Shown here piece by piece: positions 53,593 through 63,836 of a stretch of 64,000 bases of DNA. The notes beneath the pieces were generated by a model. It was not told the DNA's origin. It did no database searches and saw only the letters and a list, made by a program, of their open reading frames with translations. Numbering within the stretch: position 1 is the stretch's first letter; the number at the start of each line of letters is the position of its first letter. The position numbers were made by a program, and so were the translations under genes. Origin of the DNA: Anabaena lutea FACHB-196 (GTDB taxonomy: Bacteria > Cyanobacteriota > Cyanobacteriia > Cyanobacteriales > Nostocaceae); contig NZ_JACJST010000017.1 of NCBI RefSeq assembly GCF_014698305.1, positions 57,139-121,138 of the forward strand, in the 5' to 3' direction.

Positions 53593-54591
53593 TTAGTTTG
53601 GTAGAGCCGATATAAATGGCGTAACTTTGCCACTTTGTAAACCTTCCAAATCTGTTTTTACCATCTTTTCTAAAAGTTGTTCAAAACTAACTTTTGGTTC
53701 CCAACCCAGATTTTGTTTGGCTTTACTGGGATTAGCAACAAGTTCAAAATGTTCATCTGCTCGTAATAAATCGCTATTAGTAACTACGTAATTTTTCCAT
53801 TCTAGTCCCACACAATCAAAAGCTGTAGCGATTAATTCTCGCACACTGTGGAGTTTACCTGTGCCAATCACATATTCCTCTGGCTCATCAACTTGTAGCA
53901 TTCGCCACATAGCTTCAACATGATCTCCAGCAAAACCCCAATCACGTTTGGCATCCAAGTTACCCATTTCTAAAGTTTGGGCTAAACCCAATTTAATCGA
54001 TGCTGCCGCTAAAGAAACTTTGCGTGTCACAAACTGAGGAGGACGTAGAGGAGATTCATGGTTATACAAAATACCACTACAAGCAAACAAACCATAACGC
54101 TGTCGGTGATGCACCATAGTCCAGTGCGCGTGTAATTTTGCAGCCGCATAGGGATTTTTGGGACGGAAGGTAGTTTCTTCATCTTGAGGAGAAACATCAA
54201 CATCTCCAAACATTTCTGAACTGCTGGCTTGATAAAATCTTGTAGATAAACCAACTTGCCGGATTGCGTCTAATAACCGCGTAGCAGTGCCGGTGATCAG
54301 ATCGAGAGTTCCTAAAGGATCATGCCAAGAATCGGGAACAAAACTCGGCGCAGCTAAATTGTAAATTTCGTGGGGCTGTAGTTGTTGCACAGCAGTTAAT
54401 AAACCCGCACTATCTCTTAAATCAACTGTGTAAATTTCTACTTTGTCTGCTAGACTGCCCAATTTTGACAAATTAGGTTGTCGATAGGGAGATACCAAGC
54501 CCACGACACGGTAATTTTGGTTAAGCAGTAAATGGCTGAGATAGTAGCCATCTTGACCTGTAATGCCTGTAATTAGGGCTGTTTTTGTCAT
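53593..54591 (-). CDS. gmd: GDP-mannose 4,6-dehydratase
   Basis: The 332-residue SDR-type protein starts with TGITGQDGYYLSHLLL, the Gmd form of the NADP-binding loop, then YNLAAPSFVPDSW, the catalytic SSSEMFG and NPYAAAKLHAHW (Tyr and Lys), FACSGILYNHESPLRPPQFVTRKVS and a C-terminal RADEHFELVANPSKAKQNLGWEP. Gmd turns GDP-mannose into GDP-4-keto-6-deoxymannose, the precursor of fucose and rhamnose-like sugars. A GDP-fucose synthase is not next to it. ATG at 54591 is preferred to the frame start at 54612. The glycosyltransferase follows directly. Confidence 0.9.
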   Translation of the reverse strand: MTKTALITGITGQDGYYLSHLLLNQNYRVVGLVSPYRQPNLSKLGSLADKVEIYTVDLRDSAGLLTAVQQLQPHEIYNLAAPSFVPDSWHDPLGTLDLITGTATRLLDAIRQVGLSTRFYQASSSEMFGDVDVSPQDEETTFRPKNPYAAAKLHAHWTMVHHRQRYGLFACSGILYNHESPLRPPQFVTRKVSLAAASIKLGLAQTLEMGNLDAKRDWGFAGDHVEAMWRMLQVDEPEEYVIGTGKLHSVRELIATAFDCVGLEWKNYVVTNSDLLRADEHFELVANPSKAKQNLGWEPKVSFEQLLEKMVKTDLEGLQSGKVTPFISALPN

Positions 54592-54893
54592 AGATATGGT
54601 TTTTGAGAACACAGGGTTAGTTGACTGAATCTATGTATTTATAGCATTTTCTAGTTGGATAAAGTATAAATCTATCTAAGTCTATCTGCGTCTATCTGTG
54701 TCCATCCTCTTCTATCTGCGGTTAAATCTTTCTGGACGTATCTCATGAATGCGGAAATTGCCATAGTATATTTAGTATTATTTTTACAGAAAAATTGGTT
54801 TTTCCATGAGTGAGATTTCGGAAATTTCTTAAACATTTATTAAAGATTTATGAATATATTAATTTTGACGGTCTATTTTAAAGATTTGACAAA
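54592..54893. other. Divergent promoter region between gmd and the OYE gene
   Basis: The 302 bases between divergent genes contain a TCTATCTGNG repeat (about 54670-54720) and an AT-rich part (about 54770-54880) that must hold promoters for both genes. I see no defined operator. Confidence 0.45.
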
Positions 54894-55979
54894 ATGAGTA
54901 GCAATCTCAATCTTTTTGCACCTGTTCACCTTGGCGCTTATATCCTACCCAATCGGATTGTCATGGCTCCTATGACTCGGTTAAGGGCAATTGACAGTAT
55001 CCCTAACTCCTTAATGGCGACTTACTACGCTCAACGCGCCAGCGCAGGGTTAATTGTTACAGAATGCACGATGGTGTCTCCTCTCAGTTTAGGCTACATG
55101 AATTGTCCTGGGATTTACTCAGAGGAGCAGGTGGCTGGATGGCGCTTGGTGACAGATGCTGTCCATGAACAAGGGGGAAGAATTTTTCTGCAATTATGGC
55201 ACGCTGGGAGGGTTTCCCACTCATCTTTGTTGGGTGGTGAGTTGCCTGTTGCGCCTAGTGCGATAGCCGGAGTTGGTTCATTACATACGCCTATTGGTAA
55301 GGTTTCTTTAGAAACTCCCCGTGCTTTAGAAATTGAGGAAATTACTGGAATTGTAGAGCAATTCCGCCAAGGGGCAAAAAATGCTTTGGCTGCTGGTTTT
55401 GATGGTGTTGAACTTCACGGTGCTTTTGGTTATTTAATTGACCAATTTTTACAAGATGGCTCTAACCAACGTAATGATGAATATGGTGGTTCCATTGAGA
55501 ATCGCAGCAGGTTTCTTTTGGAGGTGGTAGCTGCGGTTGTTGATGTTTGGGGGGGTGAACGAGTCGGTATTAAACTTTCACCTAGTAATACATTTTACGG
55601 GATGCAAGATAGTAATCCTCAAGCAACTTTTGGCTATGTGATTAAGGCGCTTAACGCTTTTGGGCTTGCTTATCTGCACTTGATGGAACCGAATGAAGTT
55701 GATTTAGCTACCCGTGAGGTGTTGAATCCTGTGATTACTGAGTTTCGCTCGATTTACCCAGGAACTATCATTTCTAATGGTGGGTATGATGGCATCACCA
55801 GCGATTGCATTATCATTAGTGGTATTGCAGATTTAGTCTCTTTTGGCAAGTTATTTATCTCTAATCCAGACTTACCAAAACGCTTACAAATTAACGCTGA
55901 ATTGAATACACCAGATCCAAAAACATTTTATGCTGCCGATGCTACAGGATATACTGATTATCCTTTCTTAGAATCTTAG
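54894..55979 (+). CDS. Old yellow enzyme family ene-reductase
   Basis: The 361-residue TIM-barrel flavoprotein matches the OYE family: LFAPVHLGAYILPNRIVMAPMTRLRA, GLIVTECTMVSP, FLQLWHAGRVSHSS and DQFLQDGSNQRNDEYGGSIENRSRFLLEVV. OYE proteins reduce activated C=C bonds with NAD(P)H and FMN. In the substrate-binding motif ELHGAFGYLIDQF, H175 is present but the partner usually Asn or His is F178, which may change substrate binding. The tyrosine after it is kept. It has its own promoter region. Confidence 0.88.
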   Translation: MSSNLNLFAPVHLGAYILPNRIVMAPMTRLRAIDSIPNSLMATYYAQRASAGLIVTECTMVSPLSLGYMNCPGIYSEEQVAGWRLVTDAVHEQGGRIFLQLWHAGRVSHSSLLGGELPVAPSAIAGVGSLHTPIGKVSLETPRALEIEEITGIVEQFRQGAKNALAAGFDGVELHGAFGYLIDQFLQDGSNQRNDEYGGSIENRSRFLLEVVAAVVDVWGGERVGIKLSPSNTFYGMQDSNPQATFGYVIKALNAFGLAYLHLMEPNEVDLATREVLNPVITEFRSIYPGTIISNGGYDGITSDCIIISGIADLVSFGKLFISNPDLPKRLQINAELNTPDPKTFYAADATGYTDYPFLES

Positions 55980-56203
55980 TATCTTCATAAAGACAGCATA
56001 AAATTCGGCATAAAATCGATAAACTAATAACCACTTTCGGTTTTATAATCGTCTAGAGCAGCTCAGAAAATGGGTAATTTAAAGATGGGACGAAATAGGT
56101 TGGATAAAACCTGTTTATATATTTTAGATATTGGCTCATCTAACCTAGTTTTAAAGTCTGTTTTTTCCATGAAATATCACTTCGCAGGCACACACAACTA
56201 ATT

Positions 56204-56917
56204 ATGGATTTGTCCAACTTTACTACACTTCAAAACTTAGAATCTGCTTTCGGTGGTGAATCGATGGCAAATCGCAAATACCTGTTTTTTGCTAATGTAG
56301 CGCGTCAACTGGGTTTTTCAGACTTAGCAAAACTTTTTAAGGAAACAGCAGATCAAGAAACTGAACACGCTTTTGCACATTTTCAGTTATTACATCCAGA
56401 ACTAGTTGTTAAAGATGCAGCAGCTTTAACTGATGAACAAAAACGGGAAATTATCTCTCGTTGTTTGTCTTTAGCAATTGAAGGTGAAACCTATGAATAC
56501 ACTACAATGTATCCTGAATTTGCTGCTGCTGCTCAACAAGACAGAGACAACCCCGCAGCGGAAGAATTTCTCAAACAAGCTCAAGAATCTAGCGATCACG
56601 CTAACACATTTCGCTCCGCAGCACACCGTTTTGGGTTGCTAAAATTCATTGAAAATTACCATGCAGATCGCTACTCTGAAGCTTTGGAAGTATTAAATGG
56701 AGGACAAGCTGTAACCAGAGTCGCAGGTGAAGATCCCGCAACTCAAAAATGGATTTGTAGACAATGCAGCATGATTTATGATCCTGTTGCGGGTGATCCT
56801 GATTCGGGAATCGCACCTGGTACACCTTTTGCAGCAATTCCTGATGATTGGAGTTGTCCCATTTGCGGTGCTACTAAAAAGACTTTTAAACCTCTTGAGG
56901 AAAAAGTTGCTGCTTAA
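56204..56917 (+). CDS. rbr: Rubrerythrin
   Basis: The 237-residue protein has an N-terminal ferritin-like di-iron domain (FGGESMANRKYLFFANVARQ, KETADQETEHAFAHF, IEGETYEYTTMYPEF, ESSDHANTFRSA, carrying the Glu and His ligands) and a C-terminal rubredoxin domain with CRQCSMIYDP and CPICG. Rubrerythrin reduces hydrogen peroxide; RbrA of Anabaena does this in heterocysts to protect nitrogenase (recalled). The order of domains and length are standard. A GGAAGGGGGATTTTTT-type hairpin end follows (about 56975-57025). Confidence 0.94.
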   Translation: MDLSNFTTLQNLESAFGGESMANRKYLFFANVARQLGFSDLAKLFKETADQETEHAFAHFQLLHPELVVKDAAALTDEQKREIISRCLSLAIEGETYEYTTMYPEFAAAAQQDRDNPAAEEFLKQAQESSDHANTFRSAAHRFGLLKFIENYHADRYSEALEVLNGGQAVTRVAGEDPATQKWICRQCSMIYDPVAGDPDSGIAPGTPFAAIPDDWSCPICGATKKTFKPLEEKVAA

Positions 56918-57063
56918 GACAACACTGATCGAGTTTCTCGGTTCAATTTCTGTAAATTATAAGTAATCTAGCCTTTATCCCTCTTCCCTGATAATCTATA
57001 AAATATGGAAGGGGGATTTTTTATATTTTTAACTAACTGAGTTTAATTTCTGGAGAAATAAAT

Positions 57064-57558
57064 ATGCAGCCAAAAATCAGAAAACTGTACAGAAGTGAAG
57101 AATACTCTCAACTAGATATATTATATCATTCTTTTACTCCCATCCTGGGAATAAACTTATCTGTTTTTGGTGGCTGGACAATGCTTGGTTTTTGGTTGTT
57201 AACAAGTGCATTTATTAGTATTTTCTTTTTAGATATTGATAATTGTTATGAAGTACTAACTTGCAATTTCAATTCAGCACTTGGTAAAATCACCTTGCGA
57301 CAACGAAATATATTTTCTCAGGGAGTAATTGAACTACCACTTAATGAAATTGAAACAGTACTAATTAACTCACGCAGTTCTTCATTTACTACTAAAGCTA
57401 GGCTTGGTAAAAAAATCCAAATTGATAACCAAGTATATTGGATTGTTGTTGTTTTGCATTCTGGTGAACATCGTCGCCTGACTTATTATGAAACAACTAT
57501 GTTTAAGTGTAAACAAAACATAGTTGATTATATTTTGTTTCTGAAAGAGAATACATGA
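57064..57558 (+). CDS. Membrane protein of unknown function
   Basis: The 164-residue protein has one or two hydrophobic segments at about residues 28-58 (LGINLSVFGGWTMLGFWLLTSAFISIFFLDI), then a soluble beta-rich part with ALGKITLRQRNIFSQGVIELPLNEIETVLINS and VVVLHSGEHRRLTYYETTMFKCKQNIVDYI, a PH-like strand pattern. The ATG has TCTGGAG upstream. I do not recognise the family. The MFS gene begins 26 bases after its stop, so they may share a transcript. Confidence 0.65.
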   Translation: MQPKIRKLYRSEEYSQLDILYHSFTPILGINLSVFGGWTMLGFWLLTSAFISIFFLDIDNCYEVLTCNFNSALGKITLRQRNIFSQGVIELPLNEIETVLINSRSSSFTTKARLGKKIQIDNQVYWIVVVLHSGEHRRLTYYETTMFKCKQNIVDYILFLKENT

Positions 57559-57584
57559 AGTTAATTATCTAGAGGTGCATCATT

Positions 57585-58778
57585 ATGAATTCATCAGAAC
57601 AACAAGCTCCATTTGCTAACCGTAAACCCGTTTATCAAGAATTTAATTTTCAGATTATTTGTGCAGTGACGCTGATTGCTGTGATTGGAGTTTCTAGCGT
57701 TACTCCTGCATTTCCTTATTTAGCTAAATCTTTAAATGTCAACCCCAAAAATTTAGGATTGTTAATTACAGTATTTACATTACCTGCCTTGATTTTGGGG
57801 CCTGTAATTGGAGTATTAGCTGATAGATGGGGCAGAAAAATAATTATTATCCCTTCTCTATTTTTATTCGGGATTGCTGGTACAGCTTGCGCTTTTGCTC
57901 GTGATTTTAATTTATTGTTATTTTTACGTTTGTTGCAAGGAATTGGTGCTGCTTCTTTATTGTCTTTAAGTATTACTTTAATTGGTGATTTATATACAGG
58001 AGATAGACGTGCTGCGGCTATGGGTTATGCTTCTAGTTTTAGCAGTGTGGGTACGGCAAGTTATCCGTTAATTGGTGGTGCATTAGCAACGCTGGGGTGG
58101 TATTATCCTTTTATGTTGTCTGCGGTAGCTATTCCTGTAGGGTTGCTGGTGTTGTTTGCTTTGAATAATCCAGAACCAAAAGGCGATCGCAATCTTCAGG
58201 AATATTTGAGTAATGCGGCAACAATCATTAAAGATCGGCGATTATTTGGTTTATTTATTGTCAGTGCGTCTAATTTTGTGTTGCTTTATGGTGCTTATGT
58301 CACATATTTACCACAATTAATGAATGATACTTTCAAAGCACCACCTTCTACCATTGGCTTAATACTTTCAAGTGTGTCTGTAGCAATTACAGTTACATCT
58401 TCTCAATTGGGTAAATTAGCGAGAAGATATCAACCGACAACTTTAATTAAGGCATCTTATATTTTGTATGCTTTATCAATGTTAATTGTTCCTTTGGTCT
58501 CAAGTATTTGGTTATTGTTAATCCCGACGACAATATTGGGTATTGGTTTAGGAATTGGTTTTCCGAGTATTCAAACTTTGTTAGCGGAGTTAGCACCCAG
58601 AGAATATTTGGCAACGGTAGTATCAGTGAATGGGACATTTTTCGGTTTAGGGCAAACTTTGGGACCGTTGTTAATGGGTATTGCGTTTGGGTTTGGAGGA
58701 ATAAATAGCGTATTTTTAGCAGCGGTGGGATTTACGATTTTGATATTTTTCGTGTTTAGGTATTTGACTTGTGAGTGA
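57585..58778 (+). CDS. MFS transporter
   Basis: The 397-residue protein has 12 predicted helices and the MFS motif A in GVLADRWGRKIIIIP between helices 2 and 3. The pattern PALILGPVIGVLADRWGRK and RLLQGIGAASLLSLSITLIGDLYTGDRRAAAMG resembles drug:proton antiporters of the DHA1 type, so it probably exports a small toxic compound or metabolite. The substrate cannot be read from sequence. An AGAGGTG site precedes the ATG. Confidence 0.88.
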   Translation: MNSSEQQAPFANRKPVYQEFNFQIICAVTLIAVIGVSSVTPAFPYLAKSLNVNPKNLGLLITVFTLPALILGPVIGVLADRWGRKIIIIPSLFLFGIAGTACAFARDFNLLLFLRLLQGIGAASLLSLSITLIGDLYTGDRRAAAMGYASSFSSVGTASYPLIGGALATLGWYYPFMLSAVAIPVGLLVLFALNNPEPKGDRNLQEYLSNAATIIKDRRLFGLFIVSASNFVLLYGAYVTYLPQLMNDTFKAPPSTIGLILSSVSVAITVTSSQLGKLARRYQPTTLIKASYILYALSMLIVPLVSSIWLLLIPTTILGIGLGIGFPSIQTLLAELAPREYLATVVSVNGTFFGLGQTLGPLLMGIAFGFGGINSVFLAAVGFTILIFFVFRYLTCE

Positions 58779-59138
58779 GAGATTGGGAGTTACTTATTGT
58801 AAATTAGTCTCAGTTATTAGGATCTTATATTTATTTACTTGTCAATGTAAAAATTTTAAATAAATCGCACATACTCGTTAAGCTATTATCCAGGTTATAA
58901 GCTAACCAACATTCAACAAAAGACGGCTATCCAAAATATGATAATCATTTTTTGGTAGCTCCCTGAGGATATCTTTGACAGTCTTGGGAAATAAATTTAC
59001 AATCATTATTTATCAAATATTTAAATCCTTTGCCCAAAATGTGTTAAATTTTGGGCTGTTTATATCAGTTATTTATTAGAATTCAACACTTCGGCCATCG
59101 CTTAAAAAGATATCTATTAAAACATCCCGCCTTCAGCC
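58779..59138. other. Intergenic region before the large hybrid kinase
   Basis: The 360 bases are AT-rich and have no repeat array or open frame of note. A CCCAAAATGTGTTAAATTTTGGG hairpin lies at about 59034-59056, close to the kinase start, and could act as a terminator or leader structure for the transcript from upstream. Confidence 0.45.
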
Positions 59139-62100
59139 ATGACTGAAACTACCCCTAAACCTATTGCCACGACCGCGCCTTTACCTGCAAATGAAGTAGA
59201 ACGCTTAGAGGCACTGCGGCGATACAATATTCTCGACACCCCGCCGGAAGCTGCCTTTGATCGCATCACCTCTCTGGCAGCGCGCCTATTTAATATGCCA
59301 ATTACGCTGGTATCCCTGGTTGATGAATCGAGAGGCTACTTTAAATCTGCCTATGGCTTTGATATGCGCGAGGTACCGCGAGATGCGACTATTTGCAACT
59401 TGGTGGTGTTATCCGATGAGGTATTAGTCATTCCCGACACTAGGCAAGACAATCGCCTCGCCTGTAATCCCTTTGTACAAAATGAACCGGGTCTGCGGTT
59501 CTATGCTGGCGCGCCACTGCTGACTCAAGATGGATTTAACTTAGGGACTCTTTGTTTGTTAGACACACAACCGCGTGATGCCTTAACTGATGAGCAAAAA
59601 GCTGTCCTGGCGGATCTGGCCGCAATGGTGATGGATGAACTAGAACTGCGACTAGCAGTTCATAAAATTGCTCAAATCGATGCAACTTTGCAAGATGTGA
59701 GTCAGGGAGTTTCTGCGGCGACAGGGAAAGCATTTTTCTCTGCTTTGGTGCAACATTTGAGCAAAGTGCTGGGGGTTGATTACACATACATTGGTCTAGT
59801 GGAGGGAGATAAGCAGGAAACAATCCGCACGATCGCTGCTTGCGGGAAGGGGCAGATTATCGACAACTTTGCGTACCTGCTGCATGATACCCCCTGCCAG
59901 GAAGTACTCCAGAAAAGAAAATTGTGCTGCTATGCCAATCGAGTCCAAGCCTTGTTTCCCAACGCGCCTCTTTTAAAACCTCTCAACGTGGAAAGCTATG
60001 TAGCAGTTCCCTTTTTTGACACAACGGGTGTACCCCTCGGTGTACTGGGAGTGATGGATGGCAAGGCTTTGACAAATGTTCAACTGGCAGAATCCCTATT
60101 GACCATCTTTGCCCTACGCATCGCCACCGAACTAGAGCGACAGCAAACAGAAGCAGGGCGGCAACAGGCCCAGCATGAGTTGGAGCGTTTAGTTGCACAA
60201 CGAACGACTGAATTATCTCAAGCAAACGAATTACTCCTGTTGGAAATTGTGGAGCGACAGCAAGCCGAAGTAGCCCTGCAAAAAGAACAGGAGTTACTCA
60301 GAGTGTTGCTTGATAATGTGCAGGCAGGAATCGTTGCCTGTAATGCCGAAGGGATTTTGACCTTATTTAATCGAGCCGCACGAGAGTTTCATGGCTTGCC
60401 GGAGCAACCACTACCACCTGAACAGTGGGCAGAGTACTATAACCTGTATTTGCCCGATGGCAAAACGCAGATGTCTAAACACGAGATCCCCTTATTTCGA
60501 GCATTACAGGGAGAGAAGGTCGAGAATGTGGAAATGGTGATTGCGCCCAAACAGGGAACTGCGAAGACGCTGCTTGCTAGTGGACAAGCGATCGCTGATA
60601 GCCAGGGCAAAAAACAAGGCGCAGTCGTCCTCATGCACGACATCACCGAACGCAAACAAACTGAAGCCGAGCTACTGATTTCAGATGTTGCCTTGCAGCA
60701 AATGCCCAATGCCATTTTTTTAACCGATTTGGAGGGTAAAATTCTACGCTGGCTGGGCAATGCCGAGCAAATCTTTGGCTATACAGCAGCAGAAGCGATC
60801 GGCAAACCTGTTAATTTTCTCCATCGCTCAGATATTAAAGCGGCGATGACTGCCCAAATCATTCAGTCTATTCAAACAACAGGAGATTTTTGTGGTGAAA
60901 TTCCCTGTCTGCGGAAAGATGGCTCGCCCGTGTCGATAGAGACAACAGCCAAAACCGTGTATGACAAAACTGGGAATCCGATCTTTTTTATTGGTATTAA
61001 TCAAGATATTACTGAACGCAAAAAGAGTGAAGCCGAACGCGCCCAATTGCTGCGGCAGCAAGTTCAAGAGCAAAATGCGCGTTTAGAAGCAGAAGCTGAC
61101 CAGCGGCGTTGGGCATTTCTTGCAGAAATCAGCACAGCGCTGGCATCCTCATTAGATTATGAATGTACTCTGGCAAATGTTGCAAATCTGGTAGTACCAT
61201 TCTTTGCGGACTGGTGTGCGATCGACCTGCTGCAAGACAATCAATTCATTCATCGGGTTGCCGTTGCTCACCGTGATCCCACAAAAGTGGAATTGGGCTG
61301 GGAAGTTCATCGCCAATATCCCAGCCGAATCGAGGCAACAGAGGGAGTGGCTAAGGTGCTGCGAACTGGGAAAACCGAAATGGTGGCTGAAATTCCAGAT
61401 GCTGCATTGGTGATGGTGGCTCAAGACGCTGAACATCTGCGAATCTTGCGCGAACTGGGGTTAAAGTCGGCTATTAGCTCACCATTGATTGCCCGTGGCC
61501 AGATTTTAGGGGCAATTTCGTTTATTACGGCTGAATCCGAGCGCCGTTATGGTGAGGCAGATCTGGCATTGGCAGAAGACATCGTTCATCGAGCCGCGAT
61601 CGCTATTGATAATGCTCGTCTCTACCGGGAAGCAGAGCAATCTGCCGAACGCATTACCCGGCTTCAGTCTGTGACGGCTGCTTTTTCTGAATCCCTAACT
61701 CCCCTCCAGGTGGCGGATGTGATTATAGATCAAGGAATTGCCACTCTGGGTGCTAACTTTGCCATGATTGCCTTAGTGAATGAGACTGGTACTGAACTCG
61801 AAGTCCTCCGCAACGTTGGCTGTGAACCCGACCAAATGAACGGTTGGCAGCGGTTTTCCCTGAATGAGCCTGTGCCTTTGGCAGAAGCCGTGCGAACCGG
61901 ACAGCCTATTTGGGCAGAATCATCAAAAACACGAGCAATCCGCTATCCGCACCTAACTAAACAGTATCAGCAGCAAAACTTCAATGCCTGGATTTCCATT
62001 CCCCTGATGGTTGAAGGTCGGGCAATCGGAGGTATGTCCTTTGGTTTCATTGAGCCGCAACAGTTGGATGAGGAGGAGCAAACGTTTATCTTATCGCTGG

Positions 62101-63323
62101 CACAACAATGCGCTCAGGCGATCGCTCGTACCCGCCTCTATGAAGCAGAACGAACAGCAAGGAGTGCCGCAGAATCTGCCAACCGGGTCAAAGACGAATT
62201 TTTGGCGGTGCTGTCTCACGAACTGCGATCGCCTCTCAATCCCATTCTCGGTTGGTCAAAGCTGCTGCAAAACGGCAAGCTGGACGAGGCAACGGCAAAG
62301 CAAGCTCTGGCCAGCATTGAACGCAATGCCAAACTACAATCTGAACTGATTGAAGATTTGCTTGATATCTCCCGGATTCTACAAGGCAAGCTCAGTCTCG
62401 CAGTTAGCCCGCTCAATTTGGCAATGACGATTAGAGCGGCGAGCGAAACTGTGCGACTAGCGGCAGAAGCCAAGTCCATTAGCGTCAAGGCAAACCTTGA
62501 TGTTGAGGTGGGACAGGTTTTGGGTGATTCAACTCGTTTGCAGCAAGTGCTGTGGAATCTGCTCTCCAATGCTGTTAAATTTACACCTGTTGGGGGTCGC
62601 GTTGAGGTGCGATTAGAAAAGGATGATAATTATGCTCAAGTCACCGTTAGCGACACCGGAAAAGGCATTTCTCCCGACTTTCTTCCCTATGTGTTTGATT
62701 GCTTCCGGCAAGCGGACAGTACCACAACTCGTAAGTTTGGCGGACTGGGATTGGGGTTAGCAATCGTTCGTAATCTGGTTGAATTGCATGGTGGCACCAT
62801 TCAAGCAGAGAGCAAGGGTGAAGGATTGGGAGCTACTTTCATAGTCAGGCTTCCGCTTATGCCCGTCCAACTAACTGTCAATGAAGAGCCTCAATTCCTA
62901 GAACCATCTTTTAATTTGAATGGTGTCCAAGTTTTAGTTGTGGATGATGATACCGATACACGAGACTTGATTGCGTTTATATTGGAGCAAGCTGGGGCAA
63001 AGGTGATTGCAGCTGCTTCTGGAGGGGAAGCATTTGCAGCTTTGGCTCAATCCCAACCGGATGTTATACTGAGTGACATTGGGATGCCAGACATGGATGG
63101 ATATATGTTGCTCCGCCAGATTAGAGCCTTACCACCTGAGCAGGGCGGACATATTCCCGCGATCGCGTTTACAGCTTATGCCGCAGAGTTCGATCAGCAG
63201 CAGGCTCTATCCGCAGGATTCCAGAAGCATATTCCTAAACCTGTAGAACCAGAGGTATTGGTGCAGGCAATATTACAGATTATTTCCAGTGCTGCTTTTT
63301 CAGTTGTCAGAGCGGTCAAATGA
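59139..63323 (+). CDS. Large GAF/PAS hybrid histidine kinase with receiver
   Basis: The 1394-residue cytoplasmic sensor has GAF domains near residues 24-175 and 195-335, a coiled coil, PAS domains near 385-500 and 515-645, two more GAF domains (about 665-840 and 845-1000), then HisKA with H1027 (VLSHELRSPLNPILGW), HATPase (LSNAVKF, DTGKGIS, GLGLGLAIV) and a C-terminal receiver with D1313 (ILSDIGMPDMDG). No chromophore Cys-His pair like that of phytochromes stands out. The coding sequence is visibly richer in G and C than its neighbours, which suggests later acquisition. No response regulator gene follows, so output may be through the own receiver and a distant phosphotransfer protein. Confidence 0.92.
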   Translation: MTETTPKPIATTAPLPANEVERLEALRRYNILDTPPEAAFDRITSLAARLFNMPITLVSLVDESRGYFKSAYGFDMREVPRDATICNLVVLSDEVLVIPDTRQDNRLACNPFVQNEPGLRFYAGAPLLTQDGFNLGTLCLLDTQPRDALTDEQKAVLADLAAMVMDELELRLAVHKIAQIDATLQDVSQGVSAATGKAFFSALVQHLSKVLGVDYTYIGLVEGDKQETIRTIAACGKGQIIDNFAYLLHDTPCQEVLQKRKLCCYANRVQALFPNAPLLKPLNVESYVAVPFFDTTGVPLGVLGVMDGKALTNVQLAESLLTIFALRIATELERQQTEAGRQQAQHELERLVAQRTTELSQANELLLLEIVERQQAEVALQKEQELLRVLLDNVQAGIVACNAEGILTLFNRAAREFHGLPEQPLPPEQWAEYYNLYLPDGKTQMSKHEIPLFRALQGEKVENVEMVIAPKQGTAKTLLASGQAIADSQGKKQGAVVLMHDITERKQTEAELLISDVALQQMPNAIFLTDLEGKILRWLGNAEQIFGYTAAEAIGKPVNFLHRSDIKAAMTAQIIQSIQTTGDFCGEIPCLRKDGSPVSIETTAKTVYDKTGNPIFFIGINQDITERKKSEAERAQLLRQQVQEQNARLEAEADQRRWAFLAEISTALASSLDYECTLANVANLVVPFFADWCAIDLLQDNQFIHRVAVAHRDPTKVELGWEVHRQYPSRIEATEGVAKVLRTGKTEMVAEIPDAALVMVAQDAEHLRILRELGLKSAISSPLIARGQILGAISFITAESERRYGEADLALAEDIVHRAAIAIDNARLYREAEQSAERITRLQSVTAAFSESLTPLQVADVIIDQGIATLGANFAMIALVNETGTELEVLRNVGCEPDQMNGWQRFSLNEPVPLAEAVRTGQPIWAESSKTRAIRYPHLTKQYQQQNFNAWISIPLMVEGRAIGGMSFGFIEPQQLDEEEQTFILSLAQQCAQAIARTRLYEAERTARSAAESANRVKDEFLAVLSHELRSPLNPILGWSKLLQNGKLDEATAKQALASIERNAKLQSELIEDLLDISRILQGKLSLAVSPLNLAMTIRAASETVRLAAEAKSISVKANLDVEVGQVLGDSTRLQQVLWNLLSNAVKFTPVGGRVEVRLEKDDNYAQVTVSDTGKGISPDFLPYVFDCFRQADSTTTRKFGGLGLGLAIVRNLVELHGGTIQAESKGEGLGATFIVRLPLMPVQLTVNEEPQFLEPSFNLNGVQVLVVDDDTDTRDLIAFILEQAGAKVIAAASGGEAFAALAQSQPDVILSDIGMPDMDGYMLLRQIRALPPEQGGHIPAIAFTAYAAEFDQQQALSAGFQKHIPKPVEPEVLVQAILQIISSAAFSVVRAVK

Positions 63324-63614
63324 ACAAAGATAAGTAATCGTACAGAATTAATTACACAAATTGTCTTTCTGTTCCCTGATTCTATTAGACAGCATCAAGA
63401 TGGTAAGTAAGTAAATAAAAATAAATAGTTGCGGCTCTTTTGGGAATGAGGGAAAGTGCGTAGGCGTTCGCGTAGCGTCTCGTGGATAGAGATAGCCCGT
63501 CGTAGACATCACTTTGATGAGGAAATTTTAATTAAAGTAATTTTTTTAGCTTCCTATAAGCAAAACACAAATAGTTGTATAATTTGGGTAATGTTGTTTA
63601 ACAACCGCGCAAAT

Positions 63615-63836
63615 ATGGAACAATTAATAGTTCGAGTTGCTGATAAGGAAAAAGCAGAGATGCTATTGAAGATTCTTTCTGCTCTAGATTTTGTTAACTC
63701 TGTAGAGGTAATGGAAGATCAGGCGAATATATCTGATGATGAGCAAGATTTTTTTTCTTTTGCAGGGCTGTGGGAAAAGAGAAATGTTACTACTGAGTCC
63801 ATTCGTCAAGAAGCATGGAGAGAAGAGGTGAAATGA
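63615..63836 (+). CDS. VapB-like antitoxin
   Basis: The 73-residue acidic protein (EQLIVRVADKEKAEMLLKILSALDFVNSVEVME...ESIRQEAWREEVK) has the look of an antitoxin for a PIN-domain toxin, with an N-terminal beta-helix part and a C-terminal acidic tail containing SIRQEAWR. Its stop overlaps the start of a PIN-like gene in ATGA (63833-63836), the usual arrangement. The frame is open from 63456, but this part crosses a GCGTTCGCGTAGCGTCTCG small repeat, so ATG at 63615 is chosen. The 291 bases before it hold only that repeat and no gene. Confidence 0.7.
   Translation: MEQLIVRVADKEKAEMLLKILSALDFVNSVEVMEDQANISDDEQDFFSFAGLWEKRNVTTESIRQEAWREEVK

Noticed and set aside
63456..63614. N-terminal extension of the antitoxin frame
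   Set aside because: It crosses a GCGTTCGCGTAGCGTCTCG small repeat and has no resemblance to antitoxins; the ATG at 63615 fits better.
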